A stretch of DNA of 64,000 nucleotides from Sipunculus nudus (GCA_026874595.1 CM049309.1:27033033-27097032); one strand, 5' to 3'; counted from the first letter of the stretch, positions 23,813 through 36,600 are shown. The notes: generated by a model from the sequence alone, not told the origin. Made by a program: numbers and translations.

Positions 23813-23955
23813 ACGTACGACATACTATTTCGTACGTACGGTACGACATACTATCTCGTACGTACGACATATTATCTCGTAAGTACGACATACTATCTCG
23901 TACATACGACATGTTATCTCGTACGTACGACATATTATCTCGTACGTACGACATA
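23813..23955. repeat. 21 bp tandem repeats at the left foldback end
   Basis: About seven copies of ACGTACGACATAYTATCTCGT. The inverted copies are at 27712-27831 (six units). CGTACGTACG cores are self-complementary, so each unit can pair locally as well as across the element. Confidence 0.8.
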
Positions 23956-25128
23956 ATTAATCTCACGGATATGATTTACAGACTACACAACAGGCGAACT
24001 GTTATATGTATAAGCAATATATATGTTAAATAATGCGTGTTCTCACCCTAACTACACAACATCACCACCTACATATATTTACTTATGTATTTATTTATTT
24101 ATATACAATAAATTTAAATGGTATTCAATTTATCTTTTTTGTGCTTAGGTTTCTGAAATATTTCAAGGAAGTGAAATTTATCAAATCATTGTCTTCCAGT
24201 CATATACAGAATCATTTTTAAATAGGTAATTAAATTCTGTCAGCAGTGTATGATATTATAATGGTGAGCCTGTCATAATATTAATAAGAAAAAAATATTG
24301 CCTTTGCCAAATTGAAACTACCTTTTAGAGAAGAAAAGGTTCGGACAAGAGGTTCAGCCACCAAATAGCCTGATAAGTAATTGAGAATGATTATATGTGG
24401 GGTAGGTTTCTTATATTCCAATATTGATCTGTATAATAACTAGATTTATGACATAACGCTTAGTGTCACTCGTCCTACTCCAAACGGCATGTTCAACTGA
24501 TGGGATCAAGCACTTCGTTTCATAATATACAAATCAGGAACCTCTCCTTACGGGCATCTCTATATTACAGGCACCTCTATATTGACACTCAAGGTTCATA
24601 TTCTGTTGTAATAATATGTGTGTTGTCTAATGTTATTAACTTATTTTGGCTGAATACGAAAGTTGTTCAGCAAATCCATGCCGATACACGGGCTTAATAT
24701 CTGCTGTATACCGGTTTTATAAGCTATTATGGTTCTGTGTGTGTGTACACAAAGTGCACCTTTGTCTGTTTACAGTAATAAGAACGCGAGGCCAGAAGAA
24801 AGATCTTAGTCCATCACAATTATAAAAAAAGAGAAGAAACATGAAAGAAGAAACACACAGAAAAGCTTGAAAAACCTTGTTTTGTATAGTTGATTTTTAC
24901 GAAAACCAGGTGGCGTGAGCGCTGTTTGTTTTTCGTCATTGATCGCGCTCGAGGCAAGTTATTTCCACTAGTATATAGAATTAAGCAAACGGTTTTAGAA
25001 CGAAATATTGAAAGATACCGTAATAGTTTAAAGAGTCTACACTTTATTTCATGTATACTCAGTATACCTGGTATGTGAAATGTAAATAGGTCTTTTTTTA
25101 TCATTTAAACTCTCTACTATACAATCTG

Positions 25129-25129
<1 letters not shown>

Positions 25130-25205
<76 letters not shown>

Positions 25206-25226
25206 AGGGTGTGTGTGTGTGTGTGG
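25130..25226. repeat. Compound (CT)n(AT)n(GT)n microsatellite at the foldback turn
   Basis: An uninterrupted CT tract, then AT, then GT/TG. It lies between the inner ends of the two foldback arms. Confidence 0.9.
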
Positions 25227-26079
25227 AAAGAATGAAAGTGTTAGATATATTACCAGCGCTGTGTTAGAATGGCTCAGCCGGTTGAAAGTATTAATGTCAT
25301 TAGTAATACATATAATGTCTATCAGAGGTCCATATTAAACCAGATAAAATATCCCGACATGTGCAAGGAGCACAATTAGTTATTTTTACTTGCAGGGGAT
25401 TCCATTGCAAATATAAAATGGAAATAACATTTAGAAACGAGTCCAATCGTTGAGAAACGAGACAAACACAGCGCTCACGCCACCTACTTGTGGTACAGCA
25501 TAACTTCACAAATCAAGGATTTTCAAACTTCTCTTGGTGTTTCTTCTTTCATGTTTCTTCTCTTTTTTATAATTGTCCAATATGCGCGACCAAAATCTTT
25601 CCTCTGGTCACCCGGTCTTCTTATGTAAACACTTAACAGACACTTCTAGAGGTTCTGTAATACAGAGATGCCCATGAGGACAGGTTCATGATTCATATAT
25701 TATGGAACGAAGTGATTGATCCCATAAGATGAACTTCATGCCCTTTACAGCAGGGCGAGTTACACGTACATGTACCACATGCAAGATCTTATACAAATCC
25801 GCAAATGAGACAAATCTGAGGTGTAGATTTTACCACCACTTCAGCCGCCTGACATATGAAGAAAAGACCTGTATTAGAATTTTGTATTCTTCTGTCACAG
25901 ATTAATCGCACGTCCATGAGTGATAGTTTTTAATATATTTTTTTATAATGTAGTTTAAAATAAAAATGATACCTATTATACCCCATAAAATGGGTTGTTG
26001 GCTGTTCAGCTACCCACCAGTCACATCAATGGCTGTATATGCATTAAATAGTTTAAAAGATCAGCTACACGGTGCGTTA

Positions 26080-26256
26080 GGCCAAAATAAAAAAAAAAGG
26101 TATGGTTCTCAGGCACTTTTTTTCAGAAATCAATGCGGGCGGGCGTTTTTTTTATTTTTAATTTTTAGGCATGTTACAATAAACATTTTTGATGTGGGGG
26201 TTTAAAATTGATGCGGGCGGTGCCTGAGAACCATACCTTTTATTTCTTTTTTGGCC
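26080..26256. mobile_element. MITE with GGCCAAAA ends, TTA target duplication (copy 1)
   Basis: GGCCAAAATAAAA at the left and TTTTTTGGCC at the right, with further inverted sequence inside (GGTATGGTTCTCAGGCAC on both arms, inverted). TTA flanks both sides (26077-26079, 26257-26259). A three-base TTA/TAA duplication fits PIF/Harbinger-type elements. A second copy is at 45275-45561. Here it is inserted in the foldback's right arm. Confidence 0.75.
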
Positions 26257-26323
26257 TTATGTCATTAATCTATGGTTCTTAGACAGATCAGTTTAGAATA
26301 TTAGAAACCTGTTCAATAAATAT

Positions 26324-27155
26324 TGTTACGGAACCTAATATCAACAGATCACGTATGCGTAATGAACATAAATTTTGTCAAGGAGATAAAAAAAATCAGA
26401 TTCTGTAACACTAGGCAGCGTGAAATGTCTAGGGGAATGAATAAAGAAGTCAGTGTTTTTTTTTGTTAACAAATAACCGTAATTTATTCCTAAAACAACC
26501 CTAACATTACAATACACTAAATCAATACAATTACACAGTATAACAGCGGTATAACAACAAATCAATACAATCACACAGTAAAATAAACAAAGTGCACAGT
26601 ACCTGGATACCACCGCTCTCACAGCGATAAGTCCTTTAAAATATATCAGCCGGATGAAAAGTTCACACAAATTCTCTCGGAGAATAACAGTCCAATGTAA
26701 AGCTCTTGTAACAATCTAGAAAGTAAACTTGAGAATTGTAAAGTGTTAGTAATAGTAGAATCCCTGAAATTACTGGAAAATCGGATAGGACTTCAAACTG
26801 ACATACAGACATCTGTGTCCGCTGGAATATTCTCTCACCTCTCTCTAGGCTCTAAAACACAGCCCCCTATTTATAACTTCTCGCCCCAAGCCGAGAATTT
26901 TCCACTTCTCGAACATACAAAAGAATCTAACACAGTACACACGTTTAAAGAACATACCAGAACAAAGAACGCTGTGTCTAGGGTTCAACCAATGCGTATT
27001 AAATCGAGTCTGCAACAGCCAGCAAGGCGAGGCCATACAACACGAGCTACGCGTGGCACACGAACAAAATGCCAACAACACATGGAACATCCGTGTGCAC
27101 GATAAAACAATCATCTGTAAGACCGCCGCACACAATAAAAAGGGCACCTGTTACA
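26324..27155. mobile_element. Solo-LTR-like insertion, about 830 bp
   Basis: Starts TGTTACGGAACC and ends CACCTGTTACA (TG...CA), with ATAT on both sides as a 4-5 bp target duplication. It precisely interrupts the inverted match between the foldback arms: left-arm sequence is continuous where the right arm is split. No pol coding is present. The family is not identified. Confidence 0.6.
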
Positions 27156-27559
27156 ATATCATTTCTCAGTTAACTAAAATCAGGTTATTTGGGAGCTGTA
27201 CCTCTTGTCCCAACGCTTCTTTCTCCAAAAAGTAGTTTCAGTTAAGCAAAGGCATTTGTTGTTTTTATTTACATTATGACAGGCTCACTATTATAACAGC
27301 ATACCCTGCTAAATGAATGTAATCACCTATCTTAAAATGAAAGTTCTGTATATGACTTTCAGACAACGATTTGACATATTTCTTTCCTTAAAATATTTAA
27401 GAAACCTGGACACAAAAAAAAAACAATGATAAATCAAATAGCATTTAAATATATACTACAAATAAAAAAAATATATGTGAGTGTGTGTGTTCGTTTCAAC
27501 GGTGGTCCAGCGATTTGCAAGGAGGTTAAGATGTTGTATATAGTTCATGTGAAAGTACA

Positions 27560-27568
27560 CATTATTTA

Positions 27569-27639
<71 letters not shown>

Positions 27640-27645
27640 CTTATA
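27560..27645. repeat. (AT)n microsatellite
   Basis: A long AT tract interrupted once (TATATTATATAT), at the inner edge of the right foldback 21 bp repeats. Confidence 0.9.
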
Positions 27646-27833
27646 CGCTTATACATATATCTGTTCGCATGTTGTCTAGTCTGTGAATCAGATCCGTAAG
27701 ATTTATTATGTCGTTCGTACGAGAAAATATGTCGTACGTACGAGATAGTATGTCGTACGTACGAGATAATATGTCGTGCGTACGAGATAGGATGTCATAC
27801 GTACAAGATAATATGTCGTACGTACGAGATAGA

Positions 27834-28026
27834 GCAGCCTTAAGAGTTAGTAAGTTCACTAAAACATCAGAACTTAGAGCACGTACAAACACACTGACTG
27901 TTGAAGAACATGATAGAACAATCCGTCAACACTTACAACAGGATAAAACATATAAACTCAATACAAATCTTAACAAATGACCACAAGCATACAATAGCCA
28001 CAAATAAATTGATTTATCCTCTAGAC
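27834..28026 (+). repeat. Retroelement-like 3' fragment; last 119 bp duplicated at 30267
   Basis: Follows the right foldback end. A short open frame (RVSKFTKTSELRART, then HDRTIRQHLQQDKTYK) continues to 27980 and may be a LINE remnant. Positions 27908-28026 recur almost exactly at 30267-30385. Confidence 0.4.
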
Positions 28027-29815
28027 ATAATCCTACCACATCCTATGTAGAAAAAGACTAAAATCACACCTACTAAGCAAAAAGCCTTGTCAAGTCAGCT
28101 TGACCTTACACCCAGTTTAATATTTATAGACCTTAGCTTTTCATCTCTATCTCCTCTGAATTTCTCCTAATCTTTGGACCTAATATAGTATATAGATAAT
28201 AATTAAACATTCAATAAGATATCATCTTTATCTTTGCTGAAGGAGCGCCTATAGGGCTGGGATCCCTGACTTCCTCAACTATAGTGCTCCAGCGCCATCT
28301 TCTTCTTTTAACAAAAGGAGCTGTAAGGTAATTTCACTTGATTCCGGCACCCCCCCCCCCCCCCCCCAACCCTGTTTGGCCTGCATGGCTTTATTTGGGT
28401 ATACGATCATGTATGACACCCAGCTTGTTTGATCGTAATATATATTTGCAAGCTGCACCGTACCAAATCTAAGTTACAAAATTTGCAGTTCAAGGTAGAT
28501 TAACTTTATTATATATACTTTATAGTATATGGTATACTACATTTTCAATCACGTCAGTGAATAATTAAACTTCTTCATTTCTCAAACACTAACGGATAAT
28601 TAAAAACAGAGCATTGATTCTGACCTGCCTGATCCGATATAATTTTATCGGATCTAGTGAAACACTCTTATTCCACGCAAAAACTGCCTAGCTCCATAGA
28701 TAAAAAAATGAGTGGGCGAGCTACCCGTCTCCTGGTCTCAAGATGCATTACAAGTTCTATTCAGGGTTTATGTCTAATGCATCAAACATCAAGACAGGTG
28801 ATTACAATAGCAGTTTTGTCAGGTTTAAGTTATCCTGTCATTTTTGCCTATCGTAATAATGTTTTGTTTAAGATCTATAATAAGGCGAGTTTTCAATTTA
28901 TTTTTCAAACATACTTGTTTTAATAGTTACACTGTGACCTTGCCATAATGATTTTCCTAATTTGCATATGGAGGAAATATTTTTTGTTTGTGATCTTGTG
29001 AAAATCCATGACCAGGAGGGTCTACTGGTCGAAAATATCATGTTTTATAGCATTTATTCTCTTCTGAAGATGGAACTGTGCATTGAAAGAGGTTGACATG
29101 ATCAAACGATATGTAATTTGGTCTTTTTGATTAATTTAAGAATATCTGACTTAAAGTTTTATGTGCATGGGGTTGTGAATAACCTTTTGTGAAGACATCA
29201 GAGTGAAGCCCTGCGGTACCATCACCCCATTAGCATTGTGCCTGGATGGCAGAATTTGGATTTGGCCCCGAAAGCTAATTTTAAGGGTTTTTCATTTTTA
29301 TTAAAAAATGAAGGCTTTCTTTAAAGAAACAGAGTATCTGTAATATTTCAGTGAGAAACGTTGATAAAGTGAATTGACTAGGACCAGTGGTATTGAAAAT
29401 ACACTTAAAATCTTATTTATAGGGATCAGTTGGAATCAATAACCGTGAAAGTCTTGATATAATGTTCGACTTAATATTATGGTTAGTTCTTTCGATAATA
29501 CGGCAGATTATTGCTTGCCGAAAAACTTTGATTCTCGCAAGCGTGTTGGTAAGTTGCGTAGGTCTGTTTGATTGCGTGTTTGTGGGTGTATTTATGTGTT
29601 TGTCCCCACTCTAATGGCCATAATTTTGTAGCAATCGATCTGAAACTTTCAGAATTGATTGAAATCCAAAAGTCCTGGAAGCCTATTGTTTTTGGTCAAT
29701 ATAGGTCCAAGGTAAAGGTCATAAAAACCCTCAAATTTTTTTTCATAAATTCGTCCTTAATTGTCCTATCTACACAAAGTTTGTTGAAACTATAGCTCAT
29801 TTCGTTCCTCTGGGC
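28027..29815. other. No supported gene
   Basis: Contains a C-run (28350-28367) and AT-rich DNA. From about 29560 there is dispersed-repeat sequence (tract with 'GTCCAAGGTAAAGGTCATAA'). A short frame at 29479-29548 ends at a GTAAGT but has no other support. Confidence 0.4.
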
Positions 29816-29974
29816 TTTCTCCATGCGATGTTCTGGTCAAATGTCATCTCCAATGTGTTAGTGTGTCAGTATGCCCGTTTGTTTGTCAGTGGTCCTCAAT
29901 TTCGCCTGCTTGCTGGTTCTTGTGCCTTACATATACCATTCTACAGGCCACAGTTTTGCAGAAAATTCCTTTGA

Positions 29975-30683
29975 AACTGGTATATATCTTATATCTTACA
30001 TTAGGAACTCAAATAGAGTTTTCATTTTCGGAAAACAGGCGCTGGGGGGCGCTGCACTCGAAACATTACAAGATATCATTTTTTACCATATCTCCAAAAC
30101 TATTAACCTTAGCTACATAAACTATAGCTAATGCATTCATTACCATGATTCTTTGCATGAATTTTGATCATGAAGTGTTTCATCAGTTCCTGCAGACTGG
30201 TGGCACAACTTCGATTTTTTTTGAATTTCTAAGCATTTTTTCTCTCTATTTTTGATACCTTTTTTTACATGATAGAACAATCCGTCAACACTTACAACAG
30301 GATAAAACATATAAACTCAATACAAATCTTAACAAATGACCACAAGCATACAATAGCCACAAATAAATTGATTTATCCTCTAGACTTATATATGGTACTG
30401 GTATATATCTTATATCTTACATTAGGAACTCAAATAGAGTTTTCATTTTTGGAAAATAGGCGCTAGGGGGCGTTGCACTCGAAACATTACAAGATATCAT
30501 TTTTTACCATATCTTCAAAACTTTTAACCTTAGCTACATAAACTATAGCTAATGCATTCATTACCATGGTTCTTTGCATGAATTTTAATCATGAAGTGTT
30601 TCATCAGTTCCTGCAGACTGGTGGCACAACTTCGATTTTTTTCGAAGCATTTTTTCTCTCTATTTTTGAGACCTTTAAAATGC
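29975..30683. repeat. Tandem duplication of about 290 bp with a foreign 119 bp spacer
   Basis: 29975-30265 and 30396-30683 are near-identical (GGAACTCAAATAGAGTTTTC, CATTACAAGATATCATTTTT, CCTGCAGACTGGTGGCACAA). Between them sits the segment also found at 27908-28026. The duplicated unit itself contains family A sequence. Confidence 0.8.
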
Positions 30684-30714
30684 GGTCGTCCGTTTACAGG
30701 ACATAAATCTTAAC

Positions 30715-31190
30715 CGTTGGTACTTGAATCTTCTAACTTGACATCCAGGGACGTCCATGAAAAATCTCCTTTGAAACCTGAAATAAGGTCTCTGATACCC
30801 ATATTCTCCGAGCTTTCGGTATTATAATTACCCCCAGAATAATTGAAAATTTGATACCAAAGCAGGGCACAAATTATGACTATTAGACCTAGAATCTTCT
30901 AATTTTACCTCCTGAGTGTTCCTCAAAAGTTCTCCTCAGATAAAGAAATAAGGTCACTTTGACCTATATTTGAAAATAATGCAAAATACACACAAATTGC
31001 CAGATTCCTTAGGAACGGCTGATCGATTGTCAACGAATTTGGTGTGCTGATGGGTCTTGATGAACTTAAGCTTATATTCATGAACGATGATGCCACCTAA
31101 ATTATCTTAATTAGTTGCCTTTGCATGGACATTTTGTCAACATGTGAGTCGGCTGAGCGTCATGACCCATGGGTCACTTGTTTCTTCATA
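30715..31190. repeat. Dispersed repeat family A fragment
   Basis: Contains 'CCAGGGACGTCCATGAAAAA', 'CTGAAATAAGGTCTCTG', 'AGAATAATTGAAAATTTGAT' and the terminal block GACCCATGGGTCACTTGTTTC. It matches 56763-58160, 39603-39950, 40920-41230 and 3690-4080. Confidence 0.7.
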
Positions 31191-31664
31191 TCTTCGTCAA
31201 AATTTCAAAATTTATCGTAGCCGCATAAAATGTAGCTCATTTTACTAGCCATTCCTTGGCCTTTCTTCTTATTTGTAGCTGTCTAAATCTGCAGTTACCA
31301 TGGTTTTACATTTTTTTTGGAAAATTTCTGATATTCCAAAATATAGGGTCTCATTTATCTAACGTTGTCACTTTCAAAGCTAGAGGGATTTTCAGGCACC
31401 ATGTGATCAGTTTTACTGGACTTTATACTAAATCTCGGGAAACTCATTCCGTTTCCTGCAAACGGGATATTACAAGATTTCCTTTTTTTTTCGCTCTACA
31501 GCCAGAAATCTCAAGCAACCGGTCTGAAAATTATAAAGATGATAGAACAACAACTTCAGCTTATTTTATTAGTTTACATTCCCTATTCTGTCTTTCTGTC
31601 CTATTTCAATTTTCGGCAAGCGCTCGACCTATGAATTTTCCCCCAACGGTCTTATCACAATCTT

Positions 31665-32280
31665 GACAATGAAAATATGTGATATCATTTATTATAAGTT
31701 ACCATGGTTTCCAGCTGAAATATTGAAGAAAGAGGGTTTCATCAACGGGGGCACTAATTTTCATGTTAAAATTTTAAAACACAGACCAAACATTTGTTAA
31801 CATGGTTTCATTTAAAACTTTAACAATGAAATCCTAAGTTAATGCACATTGTCTAACCAAATATAAGTTCTTGGCGAGTTCTTGATATATTAAAGAAAAT
31901 AGAATCTTTAACTATGGCGGTCCTTATTTGCATATTAAAATTTTAAATACGAACTTAACCATTGTAAGAATTGTTTCATTTAAATCTTTGACTATGAAAA
32001 CCAAGGTCTAGACACAATGTTGGACCAGTTATCTAGGTTAGTTCTGGCGATATCGAAGAAAGTAGAATTTTCATCAATGGCGGCCCTAAATTGCATACCA
32101 AAATTTAAAATACGAAATTAATCGTTTTAACTATTGTTTCATTTTAATATTTGACCATTAAAACCTAGGTCTAAACACAATTAATGTTCGACCAAGTATC
32201 ATATTTAGTTCTGGAGATATCGAAGAAAATAGAATTTAAATGAATGGCGGCCCTAATTTGCATATTACAAAAACTGACCA
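31665..32280. repeat. Tandem repeat, about 150-190 bp unit, three to four copies
   Basis: Repeated order: TTGTTTCATTTAAATCTTTG, 'ACAATG', 'TCTAGGTTAGTTCTGGCGAT', 'GAAGAAAGTAGAATTT' and 'ATGGCGGCCCTAATTTGCAT'. Units start near 31680, 31800, 31970 and 32140. Confidence 0.65.
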
Positions 32281-32799
32281 AGGTCGTCGTGAGAACAATC
32301 TACCTCAAAAGTATAAGTGGAACCCCTACCGTCTTAAATCCATCAAGAAACCTTGTACTATAGACAATTCATAGGTTCGCCATGGAACATACATAGGCAG
32401 CAACTCGACTATAGGGCAAGATGCTCCAATCAGTTCCTACCGCTAAACGGAAAACTCATGGGTCATGCTGCTCAGCTGACTAGCATGACATTTAGCCCAA
32501 CATTCACACCAGGAATTCACCAGTTTTAAAACTACTCTGAGAACATGCTTGAAACAGTTCTGTCTATCAAATTGGAGGACAAAATATAAGTTATCACTAC
32601 CACAAGAAATCCTAAAATTGTGTCTCAAATTTGAAGAAACAATATGAAGTACGTCAAAAGGTATAGGGTTCACAAAATATACAGGTGGCACCACAAGTTT
32701 ACGGGAACTGTTGAAACTAGTCATGATCAATAAACACTCAGGTTTCAGGACACTAGAGAAAACCACAGTTAAGCAAATATATATAAAGTATATATTTAT

Positions 32800-33430
32800 C
32801 ACTATTTTCTGGATTATAATTGAACCCTATAACCATTGCCAGCAAACAAAGTATACATTAATCACTTTTTTAATAGATTTTGCTTAAAATTTGATCCTTT
32901 AACCATTGCCGGCATACAGAGTATATATTAGTCACGAATTCTCCAGAACAAGCTTATAATTTTATCCTCTAAGCATTGCCAACAAATGTACAAAGTATAT
33001 TTTTATCACTTCTTTCTAGATTTGGCTCATAATTTGATCCCTTAACCATTGCCAGCATACTAAGTATATATGTATCACTACTTTTAAGATTTGGCTTTTA
33101 ATTGAAACCTTTAACCTTTGCCGGCATACAAAGTATACATTTATCACTAATTTCTAGATTTGGCCTATAATTTGATCCTTTACCCATTGTCGGCATACAA
33201 GGTATATATTAATCACTACTCTCCAGATTTGGCTCATAATTGGATCCTCTAACAATTGCTAGCTTACAAAGTATATATTAATCACTACTTTCTAGATTTG
33301 GCTTATAAATTGATCCTTTAACGAATGCCGACATACAAAGTATGTATTAATCACAACTCTCCAAATTTGGCTTATAATTTGATTCTTTAACCATTGTCAG
33401 CATACAAAGAATATATAAATCACTACTTTC
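32800..33430. repeat. Tandem repeat, about 70 bp unit, roughly nine copies
   Basis: Consensus blocks: AAGTATATATTAATCACTAC, TTTCTAGATTTGGCTTATAA and TTTGATCCTTTAACCATTGC, then CAGCATAC. Copies are moderately diverged. Confidence 0.8.
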
Positions 33431-34444
33431 TATTCTTTGGTCCAGGCGACATTTCACGACTCCTTCTGACCTCAATATTGACCTAATACTGTACTAATAT
33501 ATCAGCTGAAAGGGAATGACAAAGGCAAAAGGTACTTTATTGTTCTAGGTGATAAAGTATTTAAGATAGTTATTTTATTTTCCCCTGCCCCTAAGGTGAA
33601 GTTTCTCACAAACTGCTTAATATTGCACCAATGTCATTTCTTCAGTTTCTTTTATTTTGAGTAACCCTTGAACATTTGTTAGCCAAAATTCTTAAATGTG
33701 GGATATATACTATCTTTAGTCTAGTCGGAAGATAGGGTTTCTCTGCATCGAGATGATATATTTTTCTAACCTTCATTTAAAGGTTTCTCAGATTTTCTAA
33801 TTAACGACGTTACCGTTGCGAACTATTGTCCCATGGGCTTCGTTTGGCGACCGTCTTGGATATTTGCTCGAAATTGAGAATCCACATAACTTTTGAACTA
33901 GACATCATAGAAAGGCAAATGAGGCCATTAGTTCAAACAATTCGTGCACGAGGAATCAATTAGAATTGTTATTTAATGATTAACACAAGATAAATACATA
34001 TAAATCGGGAGAAAATGGAATGATATGTATATTTCTCACTCAAAATTTGGCATGGATACATCAACATTTTGCCCAAAGAGTAAGAATAATAATATCTAAT
34101 GTCTTATTCCTTCGGTACATTTAGAGGGAGATGTTCATGATTCTGGTTTTTCATTTGTATACTGTTTATACAAATAGTGGAAACAATGTGATTTGATTCT
34201 GGTTTTTTCTCACATGTAGATAAATGTAGTTGTAAAACACTGACAATACAAATCCAATCTTTCGTTTGAGGAGGTTGATACATGCATGTTATAGTCAGGT
34301 GGCTTGGCGTCAGATTTGGGCCATGTCGTTGCAGGTTGGATAAAAGCATCAAACGTTGTAGGTAGATAGAGTACATCCAGGCGGGTGCCCACTCGAAGCG
34401 CTTAAAAGCTATTTGTCTATATAGTGGGGAGCCGAACACGATAA
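33431..34444. other. No supported gene
   Basis: A minus-strand open stretch at 34392-34210 (FDAFIQPATTWPKSDAK, then ERLDLYCQCFTTTF) has protein-like composition. It has no recognisable motif, acceptor or start, so I do not call it. Confidence 0.3.
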
Positions 34445-34680
34445 AATAACTTTTTTCGTTTCATATTGATGCAAAAGTTTACTTTTTTGGTATAATATTA
34501 AAGCTTAGGTTCTACTTGACAACTTTAGTCCAAGTGGACAGCGGTCAGCCCCCTTTGGGGCGCTTGGGGTCTTGATGAACTGGAACCCTCTCAGATGACC
34601 TAAATGGAAATATTAAACGGTTCAACTCGTTTGAATTGATAACCAAGTCTGAATATATGTGGTCATATTTGTGTGATGGT
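34445..34680 (+). repeat. Dispersed repeat, copy inverted relative to 39005-39220
   Basis: AAGCTTAGGTTCTACTTGAC, 'CCAAGTGGACAGCGGTCAG', 'TTAAACGGTTCAACTCGTTT' and 'GAATTGATAACC' all recur as reverse complements at 39005-39220. The copies are 4.4 kb apart and diverged. Confidence 0.7.
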
Positions 34681-34689
34681 GTGATGTGT

Positions 34690-36600
34690 CCAGGCGTAAT
34701 TGGCGGGATCAGCCGTAGGCCTTTTGTGTGTCGGGGGCACTGCAGGTGACACAAGTGTACGATTATCGTGCAACGGAGCCGGACAACAAAGGAAGACAAC
34801 AAACTCATTGTGCTTACGGACGAAAAACTTGGATTCGCGTTTGTTGTTTGGACACAGTGAACAAGTTATTGTGAAGAACATTCCGCCACACGAGTAGGCC
34901 TGTAACAGCCCTACACATTAAACTCACACTGGGCTGCTACGAATTTGTGAACTATGATGCATTGCCAGGCCTGGTCAGGATATTAGCAGTGTGCTGTCCT
35001 GTGCTGAACTTGTAATGTGAACTTTGTGAAACACGCTAACAACTCCTTTGGCAGTCCAGGAGTTGTCAACATGTATTTCGGCGGGAGACACCTTCACCGA
35101 CTCTAAAGCTAAGTATAACTAATATATATTTGCTATATAGGGTGTCTCGCATGTACAATACAATGTGAATTTAGCCAGAACATATGATTCATATTATGTA
35201 CATATTTTAAATAGTGAATTTGTTATTATAAATATTATTGGGTATCTGTGAGTCATTCTTGTGTTATGGGGCCAAACCCGTACAAATTTCTAGCAAACAC
35301 GTAACATTTTCTTTCGAAAAATAGACTGGGGTGGGCAGTGGTCAGTCTACGGCCACTAGGGGGCGTCCAAATGGTGGTACAAACATTTGACCTTGTATAT
35401 AATATATCTTAAAACCTCGCAATAAATAAAAGAATGTTACCCATCTGAAATTCCCAAAATGTGAAGATTTTTTTTAAAGATGTTCACATGACGCTTTTAT
35501 TATTTTTTATTATTTTTTTAATATTGAGAAAAATATTTATGATCATAACGATGATTTTTGTCACCTTTTTCATTTTACATGTTTTCAAGTGTGGTTATGT
35601 TCATGTTTATATGCTAATGCATTTTTCAATTTGTTAGGGAAATGAATTAATAAATGTCATTTTAATATAAAGGGAGGAAATAAGCATTTCCGTTAAATTG
35701 GCCGAATCTGAATATATATAGTGTTAGGTACTCAAATAAAGAGCTGCAATCGTAAATTCATGCAGATTTTATGTCTATGATAAAAACATAATCTATTACA
35801 ATGAGATGAATATGATTATAAACATGGAAATAGCTAGATTATTTGGGGAAGTCATTTGATACTGGTTACTTTTTCTGTGTTTATGTCAAATATTAAAACG
35901 TTTTATAAACTGTTGTTTACAGTACAGTTTTGTACTGTATAAGTATAAACACGATCGGGGCTCTTCCTGCGACAGCAAATGACACTAAATATTTTCAAAT
36001 TGAACGACTAAATCAAATGATGCAGCCATCATGTCATATCATTGAAAACACAAGCTCAATTTCTTGTTGAGCAGAGAAGTAGAGATCAAAGGGTGATACA
36101 ATCAAAACAATAGCATTGGTTTTTTTTTTGCATTTAATTAGGCCACATTTTGAAAAGAAATGGCATTACCCAAATTAATTCTAAGATGGCTTGTCGTAAA
36201 TTACTTAAGCTCCCCCAAACCCCCACGGGAGATTGGGCCAAAAACCCGACTTTGGCAGGTTTCGAGGGCTAGTTTCTTCAGTAGTAGCGTGTAAGATTTC
36301 TTATCTACGGAATATGGAATGTGTGTTGAGAGATTTCGTATAAACCTGCATGGCGGCATGCATTTTTTCTCTGTTTTGCCCCTTGAAAACATCCAGAAAC
36401 TTACAAATTCGCTACATGTAGCGATCATTTTTGCCGGATATATAAGCATTCCGCTTGCCTGGTCCGCGCAGGAGGAATCTCACCTTTATTTCTTAATACG
36501 TGTACCGATTTTATACGCTTTCCGCATCCCGCATTCCGTACATATAAGAAATCTTAGCTTTATTCTGCAAATATATTCGACTTTACCTGTTCATTACCTC
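34690..36600. other. No supported gene
   Basis: 34690-34900 has a short plus-strand open frame of ordinary composition without motifs. 35320-35380 repeats part of the neighbouring dispersed element (CAGTGGTCAGTCTACGGCCA). I recognise nothing else. Confidence 0.4.

Larger units (their letters stand above)
23811..27833. mobile_element. Large foldback element, arms of about 1.2 kb
   Basis: The two ends are inverted copies. 23813-24040 matches the reverse complement of 27590-27831. 24200-24395 matches 27160-27310 (GTGAGCCTGTCATAAT on the left, ATTATGACAGGCTCAC on the right). 24400-24450 matches 26260-26323. 24490-24610 matches 25640-25760, and 24800-24985 matches 25450-25600. The turn point contains a CT/AT/GT microsatellite at about 25130-25226. 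The right arm carries two later insertions (26080-26256 and 26324-27155), and the left arm has about 150 bp not matched on the right. No transposase is present. The element lies in or next to a LINE fragment. Confidence 0.75.

Noticed and set aside
27708-27892. Repetitive ORFs (SYVRDNM / TYDILSR repeats) on both strands
   Set aside because: Products of the 21 bp terminal repeats of the foldback element, not a gene.
29479-29548. Start exon (MVSSFDNTADYCLPKNF) ending at GTAAGT
   Set aside because: Only 23 codons, weak start context and no partner exon; likely chance.
34210-34439. Minus-strand ORFs with protein-like composition
   Set aside because: Two overlapping frames, no motif and no splice or start support.
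36483-36580. Minus-strand exon between TTTGCAG and GTGAGA
   Set aside because: All three frames contain a stop before the donor.
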